Assembly (NCBI GenBank): GCA_023391155.1
Contig: JAEWBM010000142.1
Span: 1-15,848, forward strand
DNA: 15,848 nt
Reading direction: 5' to 3'
DNA from: Acidobacteriota bacterium
GTDB lineage: Bacteria > Acidobacteriota > Blastocatellia > Pyrinomonadales > Pyrinomonadaceae
The notes under the pieces were generated by a model. The model made no database searches, was not told the origin of the DNA, and saw only the letters and a list, made by a program, of their open reading frames with translations. Below, piece after piece: positions 7,035 to 14,328 of the stretch. Position 1 is the stretch's first letter. Each line of letters begins with the position of its first letter. The translations under genes were made by a program, and so were the position numbers.

Positions 7035-10000
7035 ATGGACACTGAGATCGCACCCGATCCTTCAATGATAGGCCGCCGTGTCGGAGCTTACCGCCTCGAG
7101 GAAGAGGTCGGCCGCGGCGGTATGGGCGTGGTCTACCGGGCCCGCCGCGATGACGGCGAATTTGACCAGACTGTTGCGATAAAGCTGATCAAGCGGGGGA
7201 TGGACACCGATGCCATACTTGGCCGATTCCGGCGCGAACGGCAGATAACCGCGGCGCTCAATCACCCGAACATCGCCTACTTTTTCGGAGGGGGCTCGAC
7301 CGAGGATGGCCTTCCTTTTTTTGTGATGGAATACATCTCGGGGCTGCCGCTGTATGAGCATTGTGACCTGAACAAATTAAACGTTCGAGAGCGATTGCAG
7401 GTGTTCCGCCAGGTCTGTTGGGCGGTGCAGGCCGCCCATGACCTAAAGGTCATCCACCGCGACCTGAAGCCCTCCAACGTAATGGTGACCGAAGCGGGAA
7501 AGCCGAAATTGTTGGATTTCGGGATCGCGAAAGTGCTCGACCCCGAACTCGGCGGCACCGACCATGAACCCACGGCGACACAGCTAAGGGTTATGACGCC
7601 CGAATATGCTTCGCCGGAACAGATCGCCGGGGGCGAGATCAGCCCGGCATCAGACATTTACTCGCTCGGCGTGATGCTTTACGAGCTTCTCACCGGCCAC
7701 CGGCCATACAGTTTCAGCCGCATCGCCCCGGAAGACGCCGCCAGGGTGATCCGCGAAACGATGCCCACCAATCCAAGCGGTGCCGTCACCGGTTCTAACG
7801 ATCTCGTCCCCGTGCGCGGCGAAACTGCATCGTTGGAAGATGTATTGCTAGCACGCGACTCAACTGCCGAATCGCTGAAACGCGAGTTGGCGGGCCCGCT
7901 CGACCGCATCGTTCTAAAGGCGATGCGAAAGGACCCCACTGATCGATATCGCTCGGCGGCGGAATTTGCCGATGACATCTCAAACTTCCTTGAACATCGG
8001 CCGGTTATGGCCGACTTCTATAGCACATTTTCAAATGCACCGCGGCCGCAGCCCGAAAAGCTCTCTCTAGCGATCCTTCCGTTTCGTGTCTTAGGCCGGA
8101 CCGGAACCGGGGACACGGGCGAAGAGTTCCTCGGTATCGGGCTGACAGATACACTAATTTCCCGGCTTGGCAGGGTACCCCGCCTCGTGATCCGTCCGAC
8201 GACATCGGTGATCGGTTTCGGCGAGGCGGTGCCGTTCGTTGCCGCTCGCGAATTGGGTGTCGATTTTGTTATCGACGGCACGGTCAGGATAGTTTCGGGC
8301 AGGATCCGCTTGTCGATCCAGATATACAGCGCCAAGGAAGATACGACACGCTGGGCTCGGTCATTCGATACACCGGTGCGGGATATTATCGAGCTCGAAG
8401 AAACTCTAGCCGAACAGGTAGCCGCATTTCTGATGCCGCGGTTGACCTCGGAAGAGCGGTCCCGCATCGAAAGGCGCGGAACGGCCAACCCCGCAGCTTA
8501 TGAGGCGTACCTCCGCGGTCGTTATTTCTGGAGTCGCTTCACAGATCAGGGGCTGCGAGATGCACTTCGTGAATTTGAACGAGCGATCGAACTCGATCCG
8601 CATTTCGCCTTGCCGTATGTCGGGATAGCGGACCATTTCATCTGGTCTGCCATCTTTGGCGAGGCGCCTTCCCGCGAGGCATTTGGCCGTGCCGAGGAGG
8701 CCGCCCGCAGAGCGTTGGAAATAGACGATTCGATGGCCGAGGCGTACGCGGTTCTCGCGTCTTGTGTCCTGCTCCACAATAAGAACTGGAAAGAGGCTGA
8801 GATGCTCGCACGCCGGGCGATCGAGCTGAATCCGAATCACCCCTTTGCCCATGAATGCCTCTCGAACGCCTTAACATCGCAGGGGAAGTTTGACGAGGGC
8901 ATTCGCGAGATACGCTTAGCCGAGGAACTCGACCCCGTGTCGCCGCGTGCGATCCTGATGACGAGTTGGACGTTATACCAGGCCGGGCGCTTTAACGATG
9001 CCGCCGCGGCCGCCGAGAAGGCAAACGCAATGCAGCCGGATCTTCCCCAGGGCCTGCTGCATCTGGGAAATGCTCTGATCGAAACAGGGCGTTATGACGA
9101 CGCAGTTACTGCTCTAAGGAGGAGTGCGGAACTTTGGGGCGAGGCCGGGCTTCCGCGCTATATGCTGGCCTTCGCCCGTGCGGCCCAAGGGAACAGCGAG
9201 GCCGTCAACAGGATCCTCAAGAAGCTTCTCGAAACTGCACAACGCCGATTCGTAAAACCTTATTTCATCGCGATGTGTTTCGTTGCGGCGGGCCGAACGG
9301 ATGAAGCATTCGAGTGGTTCCGAAAGGCTGAAGAGGACGGCGACGAGTGGCTTACCTGGTGGGCGACCGACCCCAAGCTCCGATCGATCCGTGGCGACTC
9401 GAGATATCAGGAGATTCTGGAATCGACCGGTAACCCGATCGCGGTTGCGGACAAAATGGCCCCGTCTACGGGCGAACGCGAGCGATCGATCGCCGTGCTG
9501 CCTTTCAAGCTGATAGGCGAACCGCCGGACCTGGAGAACCGTGAATACCTTAGCCTTGGACTCGCAGAGGCCGTTACGATGCGGCTTTCGAACGTCCGAA
9601 AGTTTGTAGTTCGGCCGACGAGTTCGGTGTTGAAATTCGCTCAGCAGCCTACCGATTCTTTCAACGCGGGCCGTCTGCTAGGTGTAGAGTTCATTGTCGA
9701 GGGGCTGATCAGGCCGGTCGGTAACAAGATCCGGGTCACCGTTCAGCTTTTGAACGTCGCTGAAAGCTCGGTTCGTTGGGCGGCGAGTTATTTGGAAGAA
9801 CCCGGAGACATTCTCGAGCTTGAGGACTCGATCTCGGATCAGGTTGGCCGTTCCTTGATCCCGCACCTGACCGGCGACGACCGTCGTCAATTAGAGAAGA
9901 GGGGTACACGAAATGCCGCTGCATACGACGCGTATCTACAGGGACGATATTTCTGGAGCCGATTTCTGCACGATAGTTTTGGTAAGTCACAGGAATCCTT

Positions 10001-10871
10001 TCAACGGGCTGTCGAATTAGATCCTAATTTCGCTCTTGCTTATGTCGGCCTGGCTGACTTTTACTCCTGGGGAACGATCTACGGCATAATGCCCTCCTCG
10101 GATGGCGTTCCGCGTGTAAAGGAGCTTGCAGAGCGGGCACTCGCCATCGACCCGAACCTAGCTGAAGCTCACGCGGCGGTCGGCCTGTACTTTTCAAACA
10201 TCCGCGATTGGGACCGGGCTGAGAGCGAATACCGAATTTCGATCGATCTTAATCCGAATTATCCTCTCAGCCACGAATGGCTTTCGTCGGTTCTGGTTGG
10301 TACCGGCCGGACCGAGGAGGGGGTGATGGAACTGTTTGAAGCCGAGCGGTTGGACCCGCTTTCACTGCGGCCCAAGGTGCTTTCCGCATGGACCCTTTAC
10401 CAGACGCGTGATCTGCAAACCGCTGAAAAGAAGGCACGTGAGCTGCTCGATCTCGCACCGGACTTTATGCAGTCGCATCTGCAGCTCGCGAACATTCTTC
10501 TTGAAACCGGCGAGGTCGAGGCGGCGCTTCGACATGCACTACGCGCATCGGAGCTTGAGCCGCACTCTACCATACCGCTTTACGCTGTGTGTTCTGCATA
10601 TTCGCGGGCCGGAATGACCAACGAGGCGAAGGAAACGATCACTCGATGGGAGAAGCAGGGGGCGTATATACCCCCGTACTTTCTCGGCCTATCATATTTG
10701 GCGGTGGACGATAGGCGACGCGGTTACGAATATTTACGGCAAGCGATCAACGAGAACAGCCCATGGGCTCTGTGGCTAAGCAGCGAGCCGAAGATGGACC
10801 CGTTTCGAGACGACCCCGGATATCTTGAGATCGTCCGTATGGCCGGCCTGCCGCTGATAACCAAACGCTAG
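7035..10871 (+). CDS. Soluble Ser/Thr protein kinase with two TolB-like/TPR modules
   Basis: Paralogue of the kinase just upstream, predicted to phosphorylate proteins in the cytoplasm. The kinase domain spans about 19-320: glycine loop GRGGMGVVY (26-34), Lys50, Glu68, HRDLKPSN (141-148, Asp143), DFG (161-163), SPE (193-195) and Asp207, all intact. It is followed by a TolB-like domain (about 343-470), TPRs to about 800, a second TolB-like domain (about 817-945) and TPRs to the C terminus. No hydrophobic stretch long enough for a membrane helix is present, unlike its neighbour, so the whole protein should be cytoplasmic. It lacks the roughly 80-residue leader of the first kinase; ATG 7035 lies only 18 codons before the kinase domain. 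No Shine-Dalgarno sequence is seen. The TPR surfaces probably recruit partners or substrates, by analogy with other TPR kinases. The gene ends one base from the stop of the convergent hydrolase gene. The kinase call is firm and the pathway is unknown. Confidence 0.93.
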   Translation: MDTEIAPDPSMIGRRVGAYRLEEEVGRGGMGVVYRARRDDGEFDQTVAIKLIKRGMDTDAILGRFRRERQITAALNHPNIAYFFGGGSTEDGLPFFVMEYISGLPLYEHCDLNKLNVRERLQVFRQVCWAVQAAHDLKVIHRDLKPSNVMVTEAGKPKLLDFGIAKVLDPELGGTDHEPTATQLRVMTPEYASPEQIAGGEISPASDIYSLGVMLYELLTGHRPYSFSRIAPEDAARVIRETMPTNPSGAVTGSNDLVPVRGETASLEDVLLARDSTAESLKRELAGPLDRIVLKAMRKDPTDRYRSAAEFADDISNFLEHRPVMADFYSTFSNAPRPQPEKLSLAILPFRVLGRTGTGDTGEEFLGIGLTDTLISRLGRVPRLVIRPTTSVIGFGEAVPFVAARELGVDFVIDGTVRIVSGRIRLSIQIYSAKEDTTRWARSFDTPVRDIIELEETLAEQVAAFLMPRLTSEERSRIERRGTANPAAYEAYLRGRYFWSRFTDQGLRDALREFERAIELDPHFALPYVGIADHFIWSAIFGEAPSREAFGRAEEAARRALEIDDSMAEAYAVLASCVLLHNKNWKEAEMLARRAIELNPNHPFAHECLSNALTSQGKFDEGIREIRLAEELDPVSPRAILMTSWTLYQAGRFNDAAAAAEKANAMQPDLPQGLLHLGNALIETGRYDDAVTALRRSAELWGEAGLPRYMLAFARAAQGNSEAVNRILKKLLETAQRRFVKPYFIAMCFVAAGRTDEAFEWFRKAEEDGDEWLTWWATDPKLRSIRGDSRYQEILESTGNPIAVADKMAPSTGERERSIAVLPFKLIGEPPDLENREYLSLGLAEAVTMRLSNVRKFVVRPTSSVLKFAQQPTDSFNAGRLLGVEFIVEGLIRPVGNKIRVTVQLLNVAESSVRWAASYLEEPGDILELEDSISDQVGRSLIPHLTGDDRRQLEKRGTRNAAAYDAYLQGRYFWSRFLHDSFGKSQESFQRAVELDPNFALAYVGLADFYSWGTIYGIMPSSDGVPRVKELAERALAIDPNLAEAHAAVGLYFSNIRDWDRAESEYRISIDLNPNYPLSHEWLSSVLVGTGRTEEGVMELFEAERLDPLSLRPKVLSAWTLYQTRDLQTAEKKARELLDLAPDFMQSHLQLANILLETGEVEAALRHALRASELEPHSTIPLYAVCSAYSRAGMTNEAKETITRWEKQGAYIPPYFLGLSYLAVDDRRRGYEYLRQAINENSPWALWLSSEPKMDPFRDDPGYLEIVRMAGLPLITKR
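8061..10868 (+). repeat. Two diverged protein-level TolB/TPR modules in the second kinase
   Basis: Module A covers about 8061-9434 and module B about 9483-10868, with only a short linker between them. Both contain the AILPF/AVLPF strand, the VIRPTTS/VVRPTSS motif, an ELE helix, and near-identical junctions (AYLRGRYFWSRF at residues 491-502, AYLQGRYFWSRF at 967-978), then DPHFALPYVGIAD and DPNFALAYVGLAD. Module ends also match (DPKLRSIRGDSRYQEIL and EPKMDPFRDDPGYLEIV). These two copies resemble each other more than the two in the first kinase do. Confidence 0.8.
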
Positions 10872-10872
10872 A

Positions 10873-13260
10873 TCATTTACGTCCCGTCGGAGCGGGTACC
10901 GGAACCCCGGTGTCCCAGGCCGTCGCAAGCGAGATTCGCTCACGATCAGATGTGTTCCGGATCCGCAGTTTCCAAGTCCCGTCCTGGACATTCCCGCCAA
11001 CGAACAAGATTCTGAAAAGGCTCTTTGCTTCGTTTGAGCCTACGGCGTTGACTGCTCTCGTTTTTCCTGCGGGGTCGAGCAATGATAGCTCAACGTCAGG
11101 ATTGGCAAGTACCGTGATCCCCAAATTTGCCATACCCGCGATCGGAAGTTCCGCATCAACAGTCTCACCGGCGGCGAGGCTCGTCTCGATCGACGGCGGT
11201 ACTGCCGGAGGGGAGCTGTCTGTTCTCGCCGATGCCCCGTACACCCGTCGCTCACCGAATAGCTCATCACCGAATTCACGCAAGTCGAAAGGTTCAGAAT
11301 ACATTCCCCATTCGATGTTCTTGAACGTATCGAGCGGGTGAGTATCAGATCGCACAGGCAGCGGATATGTCTTCTTCGGCCCGTAAACAACATGTGGCAA
11401 TACGAAAGCGCTGAAATTCTTACCGTTGGTGAGGTCGGTATGGACGTCGTTTGAAAACGCGTGGTCCGTAACCCCAAATATCGCAGACGAAACGGCAACG
11501 ACACCGTCGTTCCATTCCACGTTCTTGCACATGACCGGGATCGTCTGCCCCGCGAGGGCTGAAAATTTCACGCCTTTGCGGTTGGTAACATGCTGGTTGA
11601 AAAGCGCCACGCTTTCCGGCCTAAGGTCCTTGACGGCTTGTACCCTCTCGCCGAATGTAGTGAACTTCATATCGATCACATCGGCGCACGGGCTGCCGGC
11701 GTTTGGGGTGCCGAGCATTACAAGATGCTTCACCTGCGGTTCGTTGTCGGGCATTATCGGCATCTGCCGATGAATATAAAGCCGAGAGATCAGGCCGCCC
11801 AATGAATGTGCAACGATGTCCACGTGCCACGCGTTACTCTCCCCTTGGGCATACTTAATATATTTCTCAAGCTGATCGGCATTCTCGTAAATGGAATTCG
11901 TCTTTTCCGACGAAAGGAAACTGCCACCGGTGTTCATTATGCCGTGTTCAGGCCGCTCGCCCACGGCGGACGCCTTCCATTGGTAGCTATGTGATTCGGT
12001 TAGTAGGTTTTGATATAGGGGGACCCAGGCTTGCGCGCTTGACCAGAGCCCGTGAACCAGGACCAAAGGCCGCGGCGCGATCAAAAGCATCTGATTCTTT
12101 GAGTCACGCAGCTTCCCTTCCTCCTTCAACTCGGCTTTGATCTTGTGAAACTGGTGCGGTCGGCCGTCGTCGAACCAAGCCTGGCCGTCTGTGTTCCAGA
12201 CATACTCGACCTCGCGTTCCTCACCTGCGTCCAACCTGATGTGCATATCACTGTCAGGGAGCGGTTCGTCGGGGCGTGCCCCGTTCCATTTATCGCCCTT
12301 ATAAGTCTCCTTTAACTCGACCGCTGCAAATCGGGGCTCACTGCCCATGTTGAGCACTTTGATCTTGATCTTTACTCGATTGCCGTCGATCGTACCGTGT
12401 TGCTCAATAATGTCCTTCCATTTTTCAGGTTCAGGGTAGTCCGGATGCTGGAATTTAAGATCAGTGATCAGCAGCTTTTGAGGACACCGGGTAAAGGTCC
12501 ATGTAGCGGTATAAACAAAGCTTACGACGTTGCCGGTCCCGTCATATCCCCAAGTTTTTGTGCCCGAGATAACGTCGGGGTTTTCGGGATCGATCTTTCC
12601 GTCTGCCGAAAATCCCGAGGATTCAATCTTTGTCACCTGATCCGTATCTCTGCTCCACGGCCCGTTGTTCTTCGGCTGGCAGAAACCGCTGCGTTCGGTT
12701 CTTTCAACGCGTTTATATCGCCCCTGAAACTCGTTGAAGCCTATATTAAAGCTGTACGTCCCGTCGAACTCGTTTACCATCAGCCCGAACGAGCGCGCGG
12801 GTCCCTCGGCACTGCCCTGAGTGACGCGGTCGTCAACGCTCTCTATGATCTGCCAACGACTTGTGTCACCGCGGCTGCCGCAAGATTCCCAAACGCGTTC
12901 TTCGCCCCAGTTAAGGTCGTTATCCGTGATCGAAAGCTTTGTATTGACGATCGCATTCTTGGGGTCGCTCCCGTCAACAACCGCGCGGGCCTCGTAGTGG
13001 TAGTCTCGCTTTGTCTTGTGCTTTATACGGTCGATATCCTTTCGAATCCCCGGCTCATCAGATTCGAGAGAATCGTTGAGAGTCTTGCGCAATGTGATCA
13101 CGCCGCTCCAACCGCCGGGGCATCGTCCCGAGCCAGAGGACTGGCCGGCGCTCGAGGCAGCTCTGCGCTTCTGCGCAGCGTTCGGGAGCACGGCGGCCAG
13201 CGTGATGGCAAATACAAGAAATGCAGCTAATGGACCTATTGATGATCGTTTTTTTCTCAT
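10873..13260 (-). CDS. Secreted multidomain alpha/beta-hydrolase (lipase/PGAP1-like)
   Basis: Predicted exported esterase or lipase of 795 residues. A signal peptide covers about 1-29 (basic MRKKR, hydrophobic core, NAA before Gln30). Residues 47-260 form a beta-rich domain I do not recognise, with cysteines at 47, 127, 194 and 259. Residues about 262-392 resemble a CARDB-type beta sandwich. The hydrolase core spans about 395-625: oxyanion strand LVHGLW (401-406), nucleophile elbow AHSLGG (Ser486), NDGVV (Asp585) and VHTDL (His607), giving a full putative Ser-Asp-His triad. Cys525 and Cys578 are shared with the paralogue and could pair. Residues about 690-790 form a C-terminal beta domain (DGTWKLRIRNTS). 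The start fits the signal peptide; no Shine-Dalgarno sequence is visible. It lies downstream of the metallopeptidase gene, behind a terminator, so it probably has its own promoter. The substrate (lipid, ester or peptide-linked) is unknown. Confidence 0.85.
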   Translation of the reverse strand: MRKKRSSIGPLAAFLVFAITLAAVLPNAAQKRRAASSAGQSSGSGRCPGGWSGVITLRKTLNDSLESDEPGIRKDIDRIKHKTKRDYHYEARAVVDGSDPKNAIVNTKLSITDNDLNWGEERVWESCGSRGDTSRWQIIESVDDRVTQGSAEGPARSFGLMVNEFDGTYSFNIGFNEFQGRYKRVERTERSGFCQPKNNGPWSRDTDQVTKIESSGFSADGKIDPENPDVISGTKTWGYDGTGNVVSFVYTATWTFTRCPQKLLITDLKFQHPDYPEPEKWKDIIEQHGTIDGNRVKIKIKVLNMGSEPRFAAVELKETYKGDKWNGARPDEPLPDSDMHIRLDAGEEREVEYVWNTDGQAWFDDGRPHQFHKIKAELKEEGKLRDSKNQMLLIAPRPLVLVHGLWSSAQAWVPLYQNLLTESHSYQWKASAVGERPEHGIMNTGGSFLSSEKTNSIYENADQLEKYIKYAQGESNAWHVDIVAHSLGGLISRLYIHRQMPIMPDNEPQVKHLVMLGTPNAGSPCADVIDMKFTTFGERVQAVKDLRPESVALFNQHVTNRKGVKFSALAGQTIPVMCKNVEWNDGVVAVSSAIFGVTDHAFSNDVHTDLTNGKNFSAFVLPHVVYGPKKTYPLPVRSDTHPLDTFKNIEWGMYSEPFDLREFGDELFGERRVYGASARTDSSPPAVPPSIETSLAAGETVDAELPIAGMANLGITVLANPDVELSLLDPAGKTRAVNAVGSNEAKSLFRILFVGGNVQDGTWKLRIRNTSDRERISLATAWDTGVPVPAPTGRK

Positions 13261-13318
13261 ATCGTTTCGAGGCAGCCCCTCACAACCACACGCGATAATT
13301 GTCCCGCCGCTGTTTCAC

Positions 13319-13346
13319 AAAAAAAGCCGCGAAAGGACGCGGCTTT
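13319..13346 (-). terminator. Intrinsic terminator of the metallopeptidase gene
   Basis: AAAGCCGCG (13323-13331) and CGCGGCTTT (13338-13346) form a perfect 9-bp GC-rich stem with a 6-nt loop. On the minus strand the structure ends in seven T residues (13325 to 13319). It starts 21 nt after the stop codon at 13368 and closes the hydrolase-metallopeptidase transcription unit before the next hydrolase gene. Confidence 0.85.
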
Positions 13347-13367
13347 GATCAGGCTATCGACACAGTG

Positions 13368-14318
13368 TCAGTTAAATTTGTCCGCGTAGCGACTCTCTTC
13401 CAGAAACCCCTTGAAATCCTTGATCTCTAATATTTCTCGTACCGCCGCCTTCTTGTCGGCCGCTTGCTCGTAGTAGCTCTCGGCGATCTTGTATCCGATG
13501 TAGTAGCCGAGATCAGCCGGGCGGTCCTTTGCCTCCTCCCCCTGATATAGCCAGTTGCTTATCTTGGTACCGTCCATTTCCTTTTCAAACTCCTTCCACA
13601 GTTCCGCCTCGATCGGATCCGCAAACTTATGGAGGTGTTCATTGATGTTTCCGCCGGTTGCCAACGCTGCGACGAAATCTGCTGCCCCTTCATTGATCGC
13701 TGCGGCGAGGAGCGTCCGAGGCGTGTCACTCGGATATTTTTGCTGATAGTGGATCGATTCGTGAACCACAACAACGGGTATGCGTTCGATCGGCCCGATT
13801 ACTGCACGATGCCAATCACTAAGCCCGTCCGTAATTCCCGGCTTGTTCGCCCCGAACATATCCACGCCGACATACAGGCCTTTCGGTGAAAGGGTTCCCG
13901 CCGAGCTCATTCTTCCGATCACAAAATACACATCCGGAAAAACAGCGTCGGGATAAAGCTCCTGCAATCGTCTAAAGCTCGCCCGTACCTGCGGCTCAAA
14001 GGTTTTCACCCGAAGGCTCGGTTCGCGGAGCGCCTCGTAATACTCTCTCGAGCGTTCGATGGAGCTTAGCAAGTTGCACGAGCTGCCGATTCGGAGCGTA
14101 TTGAATTCCTTTAGACCCTCGCTTCCCTTTTCCAAATACTCATCGCGATAGACCACAAGATCGTTCGCAGGCGTCGCCTTGTCGTATGCCCGCCAGAAAA
14201 GATCGATGTCGGATGTCACAAACCTCGCGGCACTAGGATCTTGGTTAAGGGTCGACTGTCCCAGCGCACTAGCGGCCAAAGCAGCAATAAAGGTTATTAA
14301 AAGTATTGATCTTGTCAT
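13368..14318 (-). CDS. Secreted HExxH metallopeptidase-like protein (gluzincin type)
   Basis: Small exported protein of 316 residues, probably a zinc peptidase. A signal peptide covers about 1-20 (MTRSILLITFIAALAASALG, cleavage before Gln21). The zinc motif is HESIH (186-190), preceded by the hydrophobic strand PVVVV, and Glu210 in INEGAADF is a likely third ligand 20 residues after His190, the gluzincin pattern. A later GYYIGYKIAESYY segment (271-283) resembles the helix seen in DUF2268/GldB-like putative peptidases; that family assignment is tentative. There is one cysteine (Cys81). AGGA lies about 4 nt before the ATG, one of the few Shine-Dalgarno-like sites in this window. The gene starts 10 nt after the stop of the upstream hydrolase, so the two are very likely one operon. 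It could be a non-proteolytic relative, but both His residues and both Glu residues are present. Confidence 0.72.
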   Translation of the reverse strand: MTRSILLITFIAALAASALGQSTLNQDPSAARFVTSDIDLFWRAYDKATPANDLVVYRDEYLEKGSEGLKEFNTLRIGSSCNLLSSIERSREYYEALREPSLRVKTFEPQVRASFRRLQELYPDAVFPDVYFVIGRMSSAGTLSPKGLYVGVDMFGANKPGITDGLSDWHRAVIGPIERIPVVVVHESIHYQQKYPSDTPRTLLAAAINEGAADFVAALATGGNINEHLHKFADPIEAELWKEFEKEMDGTKISNWLYQGEEAKDRPADLGYYIGYKIAESYYEQAADKKAAVREILEIKDFKGFLEESRYADKFN

Positions 14319-14328
14319 TTGTCCTATT

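Noticed and set aside
10898..10911. Hairpin ACCGG-AACC-CCGGT just after the second kinase
   Set aside because: It has a short 5-bp stem, no U-tract on either strand, and lies inside the hydrolase coding sequence. It is not convincing as a terminator.
12397..13230. A 277-codon open frame on the plus strand opposite the left hydrolase
   Set aside because: It lies wholly inside a well-supported secreted hydrolase gene and its translation has no recognisable domain. High GC at third positions readily leaves the opposite strand open.
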